Below, piece by piece: positions 1 through 12,689 of a stretch of 64,000 nt of DNA. Within the stretch, counting starts at the first letter, position 1. Every line of letters begins with the position of its first letter. A program made the position numbers and the translations under genes. The DNA comes from Solanum dulcamara (lineage: Eukaryota > Streptophyta > Magnoliopsida > Solanales > Solanaceae), in contig NC_077243.1 of the NCBI RefSeq assembly GCF_947179165.1, positions 50,313,001 to 50,377,000 of the forward strand, read 5' to 3'. The notes beneath the pieces are model-generated. The model was not told the origin of the DNA. It worked only from the letters and a program-made list of their open reading frames with translations, and did no database searches.

Positions 1-1756
1 CAAAATCTCGAAGGGCTCAAACCAAGCATCTTGTACATATCATAAGCATACATAAGAAAAAAAATAAAAGAAGAAACATCATAAGAGAGTCAAAAACCAT
101 GAATAGAAATCTAAAAATGTCTTATGACAATATAGTCTCAAACATATGTTTAGCTAGATGCCTCTAAACATGAGTATGGGCGGGGGCTAAGACATGTTCC
201 TATCTCACCCTCAATATAAAATATAAACAAAGTCTTTTGAAAAGAAAACAGTAACCAACTTGAAACTAGTCCCCGGTCAATAAGAACTCACCCCAACACT
301 GTCGGATAGAGAATGCCTACTAGTTATGTGGACCATTAGGATCTTCAACCTCAACCCCTACATTATGAGACAATATAGACAAAAAGTTTGCATTAGTATA
401 TTAAAATGTACTAAGTATGAGGGCGTGAGATGCAACGTAAATCATGGAATGCAAAGGTCAAGTAAATCACATGATAAGATGAAATACGTAAAGTAATAAG
501 AAATTCATATTGACCAAAGCATTTAGAAGCATAAATTTAAAATCATAACAAACTTAAGAGATCATACATATGTGGGATAGGAACCATAACTGATAATAAG
601 ACCATGCGATCTATAACATAAAATCTGATGATCCCCACATCGAGAAGGGGGAGGCTACTTTGCCAAGGTAGACTCCTTATCATGAACATGTGCTATTTTT
701 GGATCCACTAGCTAGGCCAAAAGGCAATCCTACGATGACACATAGTTATGAGACAAGATACTTTATATAAGGACCCCTTGCTTTGAGCCCCCACCTCAAT
801 TCCACATTCGGTGCTAAGTCGAATACCACGGAATACATACATAACATGAAATTATAATATCATATATCATAGTCGAGATCCTAGGCTTGAAATCATAGAG
901 TAGCTCATTTTCATACCATACTTGTAATGTCAGAATTGTCCTTTCATCATTACAATCATATTTGCATAATTCATATCGTTAGACCTTAGGTCACCACATA
1001 GGGCCCTAAGTCACCTTACTTCATAACTTGAATGAAATTCCATAATTTGAGACATACTTATAATTCATGATCATAATAGAAATACATAGTCATAATTCAT
1101 ACTTTGAAAATTCATGACCATAGCTTGAACTTGAAATTAGGGTATGACATGAATGCATGATCAATTGACTTAAAAAATATTAAATTAACTTGAAGATATG
1201 CATGATCATAAACTTTATATCAGCCCATACATAATTCATATAGATAATATCCTTTAGAAGTATAAATCAAAATACTCATAATTTACATCATGAACCTTAG
1301 AAATCAAAATAGGATAGTTTATGGAAAAACTCTTCAATTTAATTTAATAACCATCAATTTATATCAAAATAGACTCATGATCATACTTTAAATCAAAATT
1401 CATGAAATTAGAATAGAGATCACAAAACCCATAAAATACCATACTTTAATTTGATAGAAAACCTTGAGAAATTTATTGGGCTCTATTGATGAAAGGATCC
1501 ACGAATCAATATCCACACACCTTAAGTGAGAACACTAATTAATTTGGAAGAACTTGAGAGATTGGATGGAGAAATTGAGTGAATTTGCTTAAAGTCTTCA
1601 ATGGAAACCCTTGAGAGCCTTTTTGTAGAGAGTGAAATATTTGCTAGATGAATTGTAGAAGAATGAATAGAATTAGAGGTTTAGGTTAATTTCCAGAGTT
1701 GAATTAGGTCCTAGAAACGTTTATGTTCATTAACTAATAATTTGGGAAAAGTCTAA
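1..1756 (-). repeat. R1 3' LTR, truncated at both ends
   Basis: It aligns base for base with the right-hand LTR from about position 3260 to about 4998, with scattered substitutions. The outer tip is beyond the window start. The other end stops abruptly near 1756, where the sequence changes to protease coding on the minus strand, so this LTR lacks the segment equivalent to about 4999-5283. Confidence 0.85.
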
Positions 1757-3003
1757 CCTCATAACAATGTAAGGAGTAATAAAAGAAAACTTGGCACCCG
1801 TATCAAGAAATGCATATACATCAAAGTTAAAGATTCGTAACATACCCATGACCACATCGGGAAACACATCAACCTCTTGCCTAGAATGAAGAGCATAGAA
1901 TCGGTTGTTGCGTTGTCCACCCTTAGGTTGAACTTGGGCACCTTGTTGTACTTGGACTACTATGAGATGACCATCTCCACCCTTGTTGGCTACAAGAGGG
2001 CATTCGGAGCGCTTATGGCCCATCTTTCCACATCCATAACAAGCATCCATTCCCATTAAGCACTTTCCTCCATGACGCTTTCCACACTTTGCACACCTTG
2101 GAATAGAAGGGTTACTAGCATTTGCACCTCCTTCTCCTTGAGCTTTAGGGTATGGCACCCTATCCTTAGAAAACTTCTTCCTCAACCTTTGGCCTTGATG
2201 AGAGCGTCCACTTCTACTAGCAGTATTAGTATTGGAGAACCCACCTTCATATCAGGACCTCTTAGATTCCCTCATCCTCATTTCCTTGAGCTTTTCTCTT
2301 TTAATTTGTTCGGTAAAAGTCATGAGCAGAGATATGTCCAACTCCTTAACAAGAATAGCGGTGCAACATTCCTTAGCAACCAAGTTAGACACCATTGATA
2401 TGAATTTACTCATTCGGGCACGTGGATCGGTAACCATTGAATGAGCATACATGGATAGCTTAGTAAACTTGAGGGCATAGTCCCTGATCCCCATATTGCT
2501 TTATCGAAGATTTATGAACTCCAACACTTTAGCCTCCCTTAACTCAAGAGGGAAAAAGTGATCAAGGAAAGCAAGTTTGAAAGCTTTCCATTCTACAGGA
2601 CCTTCATCATCCCTCTTAAACTTCCATTGAGTGTACCATAGTTGAGAAACACCTTTGAGTTGGTAAGCCGCCAACTCCGCTTTTCCTTCTGAAGTCACCC
2701 CATAATACTCACTATATTGTAGACCTCATCAATGAACTCTTGAGGATCCTCATCAACCTTAGAGCCATAACATTCTAGAGGATTCATTCGTGCAAAGTCC
2801 CTTTCTCTTGAGGCTAGAGTAGGAACATTAGGAGGAGACACGACACCTTGGTTGGTCACTACACTGGCTAGCATAGTGATAGTAGTTCGGAACTCCGCAT
2901 TAGTTACTTGTTCCGGTAGAGGACCATTTTCTTGAGGAGCCAGTGGAGCTTGGTCTTCATTAACATTCACTACCCTTGCAAATGGTGGTCTTCTTAGAGC
3001 CAT
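1730..3003 (-). pseudogene. gag: R1 gag-protease pseudogene
   Basis: This is the gag polyprotein of a gypsy element, which would form the capsid particle. On the minus strand it starts at the ATG at 3003 ([12 protein letters not shown]) and passes through a retrotransposon gag domain (about 2700-2260) in shifting frames. Near 2080-1990 are two zinc-knuckle-like motifs, CAKCGKRHGGKC and the canonical CYGCGKMGHKRSEC, which bind template RNA. A protease start follows with an intact DTG near 1800 (FLDTGAKFSFITPY). The frame then runs into LTR sequence and stops, so no working protease is encoded. At least three frame changes or stops separate the pieces. A relative with the same gag layout lies at 39412-40652. 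Confidence 0.8.
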
Positions 3004-3204
3004 TTTTCTGAAAATTGCAAAGAAAGACTATTAGGGAAAAAAGTCTTAACGTAAACTCTATAGCACGATAAAGATCATGAAAGAGGTAAGAATTCCTAAA
3101 CGCCTCATAGCCTCCAACAAATAATTGTAGCACACTTCACACCCATGAATAAGACTCTACTTGATGTGGCATGTTGGACACCCTAGGACACTTGGAAACT
3201 TTGT

Positions 3205-3216
3205 GCTCTGATACCA
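3205..3216 (-). other. R1 primer-binding site (initiator tRNA-Met)
   Basis: The plus strand reads GCTCTGATACCA, which on the minus strand is TGGTATCAGAGC, the usual 12-nt match to the 3' end of plant initiator tRNA-Met. It lies 4 bases inside the 5' LTR edge at 3221, where reverse transcription would be primed. It fixes the element as minus strand. Confidence 0.9.
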
Positions 3217-3220
3217 AGTT

Positions 3221-5283
3221 TGTCACGATCCGACCTAGGGCCTAGTTGTAACATGGAAATCGAAACCCCAAAGGGATCTAACCAAGCCTCTTGTACGTAT
3301 CATAAGCATACATAAGAAAAAATATAAAAGTGGAAACATCATAAGAGAGTCTAAAACCATGAATAGAAATCTGGAAATGTCTTATGACAACATAGACTCA
3401 AACATATATCCAGCTAGATGCCTCTAAACATGAGTATGGGTGGGGATAAGACATGTCCCTCGCTCACCCTCAATATAAAACGTAAACAAAGTCTTTGAGA
3501 AGGAAAAAAAATAGTAACCAACTTGAAACAAGTCCCCTATAAATGAGGACTCACTACAACACCTTCGGATAGGAACACCTACTAGTTACGTGGATGATTA
3601 GGATCTTCAACCTCAATTCGTACATTATGAGATAATGTAGCCAAAAATTATGCACTAGTACGTTGGAATATACTAAGTATGAGGGCGTGACATGCAATAT
3701 AAATCATGGAATGCAAAGGTCAAGTAAATCATTTGATAAGATGGAATACATAAAGTCATGAGAAAATCATATTGACCAAAGCATTTAAAAACATAAATTC
3801 AAATTCATAACATACTTAAGAGTTCATACATATGTGGGATAGGAAATATAATTGAAAATAAGACCATGCGAGCTACAACATGGAATCTGATGATCCCCAC
3901 ATCGAGAAGGAAGAGGCTACTTTTCCAAGGTAGACTCTTAATCATAAACATGTGCAATTTGTGGATCCACTAACTAGGCCAAAAGGCAATCCTATGGTGG
4001 CATGTAGTTATGAGACAAGAGACTTTATATAGGGACCCCTTGCTTCAAGCTCGCACCTCAAGTCCACATTCAGTGCTAAGTCAAATCCCACAGAATACAT
4101 ACATAACATGAAATTATAATATCATATATCATAGTCGTGATCATAGGCTTCAAATCATAGAGTAACTTATTTTCATAACATACTTGTAATGTCAGAATTG
4201 TCCTTTCATCATTAAAATTATTTTTGCATAATTCATATCGTTAGGCCTTAGGTCACCACAAGGGCCCTAAGTCACCTTACTTCATAACTTGCATAAAATT
4301 CCATGATTTGAGACATACTTATAATTCATGATTATAATGGAAATACATAGTCATAATTCATACTTTGAAAATTCATGACCATAGCTTGAACTTGAAATTA
4401 GGGTATGACATGAATGCATGATCAATTGACTTAAAAAATATTAAATTAACTTGAAGATATGCATGATCATAAACTTTATATCAGCCCATACATAATTCAT
4501 ATATATAATATCCTTTAGAAGTATAAATCAAAATACTCATAATTTACATCATCAGCCCTAGAAATCAAAATAGGAGAGTTTATGGAAAAATTCTTCAATT
4601 TAATTCAATAACCGTCAATTTATATCAGAATAGACTCATGCTCATACTTTAAATCAAAATTCATGCAATTAGAATATAGATCATAAAACCCATAAAATAT
4701 CATACTTTAATTTGATAGAAAACCTTGAGAAATTGATTGGGCTTCATGGATGAAAGGATTCATGAATCAATACCCACATACCTTAAGTGATTAATTTGGA
4801 AGAACTTGAGAGTTTTGATGGAAATATTGAGTTAATTTGCTTGAAGTCTTCAATGGAAACCATTGAGCCTTTTTGTAGAGAAAAAAATATTTGATAGATG
4901 AATTGTAGAAGAATGAAATGAATTAGAGGTTTAAGTTAATTTATAGAGTTGAATAAGGTCCTAAAAATGTCTAGGTTCATTAACTAATAATTTGGGAAAA
5001 ATCTAAAATGCCCTTAAAAAATACTTATTTCAGCTAGAACTGCTTCCCAGGTCCGCGATGTGGTCCTGTTGAGGACCACTCTATTTTGTGGATTCTTCAA
5101 AAAAAAAAATCTGATCTACGGGTCCTAAAAATCCACCGAGATTATTTTCCCGCAGGTTTTGATCCCTTGATCGATATTCCAAACTCGAATTTTCCAAAAA
5201 GATTAAGGATAATGCGTTACATGAGCGGCCTATTTCCAAGGCATTCTTAAGGTATTTTGTGGGTATTTTTGTGGGATGTTACA
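3221..5283 (-). repeat. R1 5' LTR (2,063 bp)
   Basis: The plus strand begins TGTCACGATCCGACC and ends GTGGGATGTTACA, so the minus-strand LTR has canonical TG...CA ends. It matches the left copy at 1-1756. The PBS adjoins its inner end. The outer end abuts coding sequence for a gypsy integrase tail on the plus strand at 5284, which marks an insertion. Confidence 0.9.
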
Positions 5284-5622
5284 GAAATTGAGTCCTAGAT
5301 ATGTAGGACCCTAGAGAATATCGTAGCTTGTTAGTTAGATTTTCCATTTGAGTTGGTTATGGTTCATTCGGTATTTCATGTGTCTCTGTTGAGAAAGTTT
5401 GTAGGTGATCCAAACTCTATTTTACCATTGGAGAATGTGAATTTTGAAGAGAACTTGACTTATGAGGAGGTTCCAATGGAAATCTTAGACCGACAAGATA
5501 AGAGATTAAGGAACAAAGAGATTGCATCCACCAAGGTGTTGTGGAGAAATCAACAAGTAGAGAGTAATACATGGGAACTATTCTATACACAGAATTCAGA
5601 TAGAGTTAGTTGGAATTTCTAG
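5284..5622 (+). pseudogene. R0 integrase C-terminal fragment (GPY/F and chromodomain type)
   Basis: This is the tail of a Ty3/gypsy integrase, the enzyme that inserts element DNA. The first codons read KLSPRYVGP, the conserved start of the GPY/F module. [17 protein letters not shown] follows, then a chromodomain-like end (EVPMEILDRQDKRLRN..., VLWRNQQVESNTWE). There is a stop between the two parts. The catalytic core is missing because R1 inserted immediately upstream, so the rest of the gene should lie beyond the window start. The tail type fits Tekay/Del chromoviruses. Confidence 0.8.
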
Positions 5623-6427
5623 TCATGGATTCATCTGACTTATACAGGCCTGTGGGTAGACTATACATGAGCCTAGGAGGGCATACCTTTATCAACTTCA
5701 TTGATATCACGCTGGTCATGACAGTGGGCTATAAATACCATTCACAATTTACAGATCATAGATAGTAGGCCATCATGTGACTCCTTAATAGTTATTTTTA
5801 TAAAGATCCACAAAGTTATATAACGAAGTAAAGATATCACTTAGGAAAATTATTGGAATCTTATGTATATAAATAAATAAGCCATGTAATGCTAGATGTG
5901 GATCCTTGAAATTGGTCACAGTTCTAATTTTTTGATTATGTCTCCTGCATACATATGCACAGATTTTCCTCTTACATGTCTACTTTTTATTCAGTCTGCT
6001 TTACATACTAGTACATATTTTATATGTACTTCCATTGATGTAAGATTAGGTACTCAGGGTAGTAGACAGGTCTAGTAGACTAGAGACTTCTTGTTTACTA
6101 GTGGTAAGCTCCAACTCTAACTAGAACTATCAAATATCTAGAGCCTATATTTTGCTATGTGTGTACATATGTTAGAATAGGTATATCGACGCCCTATCCT
6201 GACCAGTTATCAGATTCTTAGATGCACTCTTTATAGGCTTCTTAGACTTAGTTTTATTTAATTTATAAGTAGACCAGTAGTCCATTTTGTTATTTATGTT
6301 TAGTGTGTGTCTAGGTATGTGTTCGGCTGCTTATGAGTCTATAGATTTAGTATGAGTCTAATACATATATTAGAAGGTGTTCAGATAATTCCTCGATGTC
6401 TGCTTCTTTCTAGTTGGGGGCATGACA
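5623..6427 (+). repeat. R0 LTR-like region ending at a PBS
   Basis: This stretch has no coding signal. It contains a TATA-like GGCTATAAATACC near 5740 and ends GGGGGCATGACA, followed by a primer-binding site. That is the layout of a 5' LTR on the plus strand. Its start is unclear, perhaps shortly after a purine-rich GGAGGGCA near 5677. It lies between an integrase tail and a gag of the same strand. Confidence 0.5.
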
Positions 6428-6432
6428 AAACT

Positions 6433-6444
6433 TGGTATCAAAGC
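6433..6444 (+). other. R0 primer-binding site (initiator tRNA-Met)
   Basis: TGGTATCAAAGC has one mismatch to the standard tRNA-Met PBS. It lies 5 bases after the CATGACA end of the LTR-like region and upstream of a plus-strand gag remnant. Confidence 0.75.
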
Positions 6445-6659
6445 ACAAGGTTTAGGTGTCGTAGGGAGTATATGAAGCCATGTCTGGTAGGACCTTTCTT
6501 ATAAATATTTTGTGAGCCATATTTATAATTTAGGGACTAGAGGGGCATTTAGGAATTTGACCTTCTTTCATAATCTAAATCGTGCGATAGAGCTAAGTCA
6601 TAGAAAGTCAATTCTAATGTATATTCTTTTTATTTGCGATACAGATCATATCTATTACA

Positions 6660-7824
6660 AATAAGGATAAAGTAGGCCTGAGAGACAATGCTAGCACTAC
6701 TCAGGAGGAAGCTATTTCAGAGTAGACTCAACCATTAGGTGATCAAACCAGCGCAAGAGTGTTAGACCTAGGTCCTCAGATTCCTAGAACAGAAGGGTTT
6801 GCGGGAGTTTTTACACCTCCAATAGTGTTAGAAGTAGCTCATGTACTGTCTATACCACCTCTAAGTCCCCCGAGCAAGATCTTAGAGTGGTACTACCATT
6901 TTCTCAGTCAGTTGGTAGCTGCTCACATCCAAGGACAAAATGCAGCTGCACCTAGAACTATCCAGGTAGAGGCAGTTGGATCCAAAGTACGTGATTTCTT
7001 CCATATGAATCCTAGTGTTCACTGAATCTAGTGTGATAGAGGACCCATAATGGTTTATAAATGAGATCAACATAATTTTTAGGGTAAGGCATATCTCAAA
7101 GATATCTTCTTATCAGCTAAAAGATGTCTCCATCGCATGGTATGAGATGTGGGTGGATTCTAGAGGACCAAATGCTCCCTTAGAATTTTGGAACGAGTTT
7201 TATAGGGAGTTTATGGAGAACATTTTTCCCTAAGAGATCAGAGAGGTGAGGGTTAAAGAATTTTTAAACTTTTGATAGAGCAACCTCAGTGTCTGGAAGT
7301 ATAGCATGAGGTTCACTTAGTTGGCTAGACTCGCTCTTACGATGTCAACACTTAGGATGCAAGGAAACATCGCTTTCTGGTGGGCCTTTGAGATTATTTG
7401 ATTGGATCTTGTATGGTGGCTACATTAAATCAGAATATGGATAATTCTAGATCGATGTCACACGCTTAACATTTAGAAGACCGCTTATAAAACCGCAGGG
7501 ATTCGAGAGAAAGAGAACAAAATAAGAGGGATATGACAACTGGCATGTTTTAGGGAGGTGATAGAGCTTATTCTAGTAGAGGTCCATAAAGGCAAGCTCA
7601 GTCAGTAGACTTCTCCAAGGCTAGTTCCCTAACTCAGTCATCGAGATCTAGATAAGAGAAGAGTCAAACTTTGATGGTACCAGGACCATGCTATTAGATA
7701 TGTGCTAGATGAGAAATACCACCACGACCTTCTTGTAGATAGTATGGTCGGTCACACTTAGAAAAGTGTCGATTAGGCTCTACCGCTTGCTATAGGTGTG
7801 GAGTCAAGGGTCATAAGGTACGTG
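6660..7824 (+). pseudogene. gag: R0 gag pseudogene, cut by R2
   Basis: Degenerate gypsy gag. The N-terminal part (6759-7022) contains SKVRDFFHMNPSV, the motif preceding the gag domain. A retrotransposon gag domain is recognisable at about 7090-7270 across stops (WYEMWVDS, FWNEFYREFMENIFP). Near 7785 the first half of a zinc knuckle, ACYRCGVKGHK, is readable, and the frame ends at 7824 where the R2 LTR begins. The second half of the knuckle is not found at the other side of R2. Many stops show it is long dead. Confidence 0.7.
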
Positions 7825-10666
7825 TGTCATGACCCAACCCCGTAGGCCATGACTGGGTTCGACTTGGACACCCGTATAGATACCTATCAGATGTAGTCAA
7901 GATGAACTACGAACAGTATAATAACTTACATAAGAACTCCAATGGTTCATAACATCTTCATATAAATACATTCCTGTCATTTATCTCCTGAGGAGTCACC
8001 ACTAATCATATAATGAAAAGACATGCAAGCCGACAAGGCTACCATTACATATTAATATCCACAGCACATCGTATAGACACAACTGAACAAAACTTAAACA
8101 CAACACACACATATGTCTACAGATCTCTAAGAGTATCAACAGTATCATATGGAGGGACAGGGTCCCCTCTGTACCCCTGAATAAATGAAGATATACATAA
8201 AAAATATCAATACCAAAAATCTAGGCTACAGTACAATGGAGAACTCTAAAATAGCTGAGTGGAAATCTTAAGCTGGCAGATTCCCAAAATGAGTTTTTAT
8301 ACCTGTGGATATGAAATGCAGCCCCCCAAAGAGAGAAGGTCAGCATGGAATACGTATTGAGTATATTAGGCATAAAATACTATAAAGGAGATCACATCTG
8401 AAATAAGGATTTAGGAAATAAGTATAATAATCAATAAATCACTGTACCTTCATCTTATGAAATGAAGTCATGCATATCATCATCATATACCATACACGTC
8501 TCATTTTGGGACTCGATGTCATAATTATATCATTATATTGTCATATGTATATATATACCATACCTAAACCTCTAGCAAAGGACTCGATGAATAGAGTAGT
8601 ATACACTTATACCGTACCCGACCTATTATGGAACTCGATGTTATAACCATATCATCATAACATCATATCATCTTATTCCATATCTGGCCCGGGACTCAGT
8701 GAAAAAAGTAATAACAGTATGCACAAGTAGAGTAGTGAGTAACCATATGCAGATTAAATCATCATCTTAGACTCAATAGATAAGTAGAATAAACTAGCAC
8801 TTGAGTATTAAAGGTGATAATCATATTAAATACCCTTTGAATATCACTATGGACCATATCAAATGGAGTCTCAGGAATTATATACATGTATCATGGTAAT
8901 GCAAAATAGTGTATGGAATCAGAGATATTTGTCATAGTAGAGTCTATAAGGATAGGAGCTTATACATCAAACTACTATTCAACATATAGAAGGCTTGAGG
9001 GCAATAGCTCAACTACTTTAAGAGTTTTAATATTAAGAAGTGAATAGGTGTCATGACTCATACTCGGATCTTATGAATGGAATTATGCCAAAGCTCATAT
9101 CATATATCACTTATAGCTAAGACATGCCAAAAGAAAGGAATCTTTTCTTTATTTACACTTATCAATTAGTATTTTGATTAGTTAAGAATTTAACAGAAAT
9201 CGGGCACCATTTCCCCTATATAACTCACCTAACCCGAACGTCCTATTAATCTCTGATTAGCACAGCAACACCAAAAACAACTACAACCATCCACATACAA
9301 CAAAACTACTTCAATATCATTGCAATATAAGTTCTAAATAGCTCACCCAAAACTACGACATCAAAATACGATTTTTGATCTTTCCTTCGCAAAATCACAA
9401 CCACATGGAAAGGAGCATAACGTTGCTGTGAACAGCAACACCTATACTCATCTATAACTATATTTCCAACCCTTCAACATACACAAATTATCTTCAAATA
9501 CAATACCATAATAATGACAACACTAATTAAACTTTAATCCAATTAGAACAACTCCAATTCTATCCATTTACAACGCCAACAATAATCACCTAATTTTTTT
9601 ACTTCCAATTTCACTTATTATAAATTAATCTCTCCATTACAACATCATTAACTTCAATGATACAACAAGAAGAAGAAATCTTACCTCAAACAAGTTAGGG
9701 CGGATCATATAATTACTTCCACCAATTGCACCACTTCTTCTTTTTCAATTTAAATCCTAATGTTGTTTCCCCCTTGGAATATTTAGAATACTTTTATGGA
9801 ATTAAAATTTCCTTTCTTCCACCATATTGGAGTTGGTCATGTTTGCTTCCATGGCTGAACTCTCTTTCTTTAATTCTCTAATTCTATTTTGTTGAAGAAG
9901 AAGTGAAGTGAATGACTAATTAATTAGTCATCACCAAGCTTATATATGGGACCTTAGGGGCTGGACACATGTCCACCCTTATAACATGTGTCCATCCTTA
10001 TGACATGTGGCCTACTTTAATCCACACACCAATCAGCTACTGCCATGTGTCTTTGTGGGGCTCACTTAGTGGGTTAATTAATTATAACTAATCACTAATT
10101 GTCGCTTAATAATATAGACCAAATAAGATTTATAACTAATTCGTCTATTAATTAAAAGCGGGAATAAAAGTTTCTATCTAGAATCCCAGAATAATCTTGT
10201 CCACAACTTTAAGAAAGTAGGTGCATCACCTCATTAATTCATACCACAAGTTCATAAGTTGTTACATCACCTACTTTTTCTTTTCATTTTAAATGTCTTC
10301 CACATATTCTAAGTAGGTGCATTACCTACTTGTTCTTTTTAGTAGGTACCTTAAGAAGCTTTGTAGTTCTTGCTACTTAAGCTAGACATGTACTCAAGTA
10401 GCTTAATTATATAAGACATCCAAACTAGTAGCTTAAGCAAGTAGGTCGATTATTGTGAAAAATTATTTAGCCTCGAACCCCTTTCAAATCCTTCCAAAAC
10501 TATTTCAAACCATCACTACTCACATAGAACTAGTGTATTCAAGATATGGGTCATTATATCCTCCCTTCCTTATAATCATTTAATAACGTCATAGATAACC
10601 AGATCACATGGAATTCTTTAGAAGAGCTTAAACACGTTCAAATGTATAAAAGTATGGGATATAACA
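7825..10666 (-). repeat. R2 3' LTR (2,842 bp)
   Basis: The plus strand starts TGTCATGACCCAACCCC and ends GGGATATAACA at 10666. It aligns with the right LTR throughout but lacks about 140 bp relative to 16880-17040. A TATA-like CCATATATAAGC (minus) lies near 9940. The tip at 10559-10666 is confirmed by a second copy of the same sequence at 28856-28975 and by the PPT that follows. An alternative edge at 10558 is possible. Confidence 0.8.
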
Positions 10667-10684
10667 TCCTTCCCCCCTTTAAAA
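10667..10684 (-). other. R2 polypurine tract
   Basis: The plus strand reads TCCTTCCCCCCTTTAAAA, which is TTTTAAAGGGGGGAAGGA on the minus strand and directly precedes the LTR start TGTTATATCCC. This is the plus-strand DNA primer site of an LTR element. The same arrangement occurs at 28402-28415 in R3. Confidence 0.8.
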
Positions 10685-10861
10685 CATTTGTCCTAGAATG
10701 TTAACTAGTCTTAGAAGGTCTTACAAGGATTTCAGGAAGTCTCTATAATAGTTATCACATATAACTTTTTTATTAATCAATATAACTAATTTAGGGGTTT
10801 AGATTGCCTGTGGGTATACAAAAAAGTGGGGATACTTATTCTTTGTCTTCTCTTCGGCCTC

Positions 10862-11860
10862 CTAGCTCATCTCTTCTCGATTCTTGTTTTGCCATAATAC
10901 TTTGACGGTAGCCAAGTCCTTAGTATGTAACCTTTTGACTTGGTAGTTAAGTACAGCTATAGGGTGTTCCTCGTAAGACAACTCTTCCATTACTTGGACA
11001 TCATCCATGGGGAATACTCTAGAAGTATTACCAATACATTTGCGAAGTATCGACACATAAAAGATTGGGTGTACTGCCTCCAAATCAGATGGTAGGTCTA
11101 ACTCATAGGCAACTTTTCCAACTTTACGAATAATTTGATAGGGCCCAATGTACCTCAGACTAAGTTTTCCTTTCTTACCGAATCTCATTACACCCTTTAT
11201 TGGTGACACCTTTAAGAATACTGAATCCCTAACTTCAAACTCTAAGTGTCGATGTCGATTATCTGCGTATGACTTCTGTCGACTCTGGGTTGCTAATAGT
11301 CACTCTTGAATCAGTTTTACTTTATCCATAGCTTGCTGAATTATGTTTGGGCCTATTAGTTTAATTTTACCAGTATCAAACTAACCAATAGGTGACTTGT
11401 ATTTCCTGTCATACAAAGCCTCAGACGGTGCCATTTGGCTGTTAAAATGATAGCTATTATTATAGGCAAACTCGATAAGTGGCAAATGATCATCCCAGCT
11501 GCCTCTGAAGTCAATAATATAGGCCTGCAACATATCTCTAGCATAGTCCTTGGCTGAATATGTAGTCCTAAGTGGAAGGAAATGGGTAAATTTTGTCAGC
11601 CTATCTACAATAACCCATATAGAATCATACTTCCATGGAGTGCGAGGTAAGCCTGTAATAAAATCCATATTAATTGCTTCCCCTTTCCAAGTCAGGATTT
11701 CTATCTCCTATAATAATCCACCAGGCTTCTGATGCTTAATTTTAACTTATTGGCAATTCAGGCATTAGGATACGAACTTCGCTATATCATTCTTCATGCC
11801 ATCCCACCAATATAAACAATTGAGTTCATGATACATTTTTGTTGACGCTCGATGAATAGA
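10862..11860 (-). pseudogene. R2 integrase, with an internal deletion of the catalytic core
   Basis: Integrase domain of the gypsy polyprotein, minus strand. The zinc-binding CLNC lies near 11750. The core starts MDFITGLPRTPWKYDSIWVIVDRLTK (11668), and DYAR is followed directly by DMLQAYIIDFRGSW. Compared with the element at 37048-37407, 62 residues are missing in frame, including the second catalytic Asp (in IISDxG) and the catalytic Glu (in ERTIQ). After stops, the GPY/F-like part (GKLSLRYIGPYQIIRKVG) and a chromodomain-like tail (EEHPIAVLNYQVKRL..., VLWQNKNREE) follow to 10862. The product could not catalyse integration. Confidence 0.85.
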
Positions 11861-12602
11861 TTAACGGGCATAGTGTGCCTCTCCCATCTCCTTTTGCTGT
11901 AGCCCTGCAATCTTAGGTACACATAATCTGCCCCAATATCTTAATACTCCATCAAGTGTGACCTCAAATAGGGTATTTTCCTTTTGAAGGGCTGCATCCC
12001 TATGATGTGCCATAAAAGGGTCTTCGTAATGGTGTCGCTTTACCTCTTCCATGATAGAGGATTTAGTAACTCCTCGAACAGAAACTCCACCATCATCAGA
12101 ATAAGCCAAACAGACCCTAAGGTTAGCTAATTGGAAAATCTTACGAACTATATCTTTTCGTTCTGGTTGTACATCTACCAAGCTACCCATAGATTTATGA
12201 TTGAGGTGCATCTGCTACAATATTGTCCTTTCCTGGGTGATATAAAATGTCAATATCATAGTCTTTCAGCAACTCTAGCCACCTTTTCTGCCGCAAATTT
12301 AGTTCCTTCTATTTAAAAATGTATTGGATACTTTTGTGATCCGTATAGATATCAATATGCACTCCATATAAATAGTGCCTCCATATTTTCAAAGCATGAA
12401 TTACTGCTACTAACTCCAAATCATGAGTTTGATAATTTCTTTCGTGCTTCCTGAGCTGTCGAGAGGCATAGGCTATGACTCTACCATGTTGCATCAATAT
12501 ATAACCTAGCCCAACACTAAAAGCATCAAAATAAATAACATAGCCATCTGGTCCTTCAGAAAGAGTTAGAACTGGGGCAGTCATCAACTTATCTTTTATC
12601 AA
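11861..12602 (-). pseudogene. R2 RNase H and connector
   Basis: RNase H degrades the RNA strand during reverse transcription. From 12602 the minus strand reads [42 protein letters not shown]..., with the typical [21 protein letters not shown] and [11 protein letters not shown] to 12309. The usual first acidic residue pattern (YxDAS) appears as FDAF. After a stop a connector continues (DVQPERKDIVRKI..., 12211-11861) towards the integrase zinc finger. Order and spacing match RT-RH-INT of gypsy elements. Confidence 0.82.
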
Positions 12603-12689
12603 CTGAAAGCTTCATTCACAAGCATCAGTCCATTGGAACTTAGCTACCTTCTGAGTTAGCTTTGTTAAAGGTGCTGAAGTTGAAGCAAA

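Larger units (their letters stand above)
1..5283 (-). mobile_element. R1: Ty3/gypsy (Tekay-like) LTR retrotransposon, internally deleted
   Basis: Read on the minus strand the order is 5' LTR (3221-5283), tRNA-Met primer-binding site, gag, start of protease, then a 3' LTR remnant running off the window start. RT, RNase H and integrase are absent. The protease frame fuses directly to the interior of the 3' LTR near position 1756, so one deletion removed most of pol, the polypurine tract and about the first 285 bp of the 3' LTR. The right edge lies inside the integrase tail of an older plus-strand element. The left target duplication is outside the window. Confidence 0.85.

Noticed and set aside
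10541..10571. Alternative R2 3' LTR edge at 10558 with a PPT-like AAGGAAGGGAGGA
   Set aside because: The 108 bp beyond it match another LTR tip (28856-28975) and end in TATAACA next to a stronger PPT, so 10666 is the better edge. The alternative cannot be excluded.
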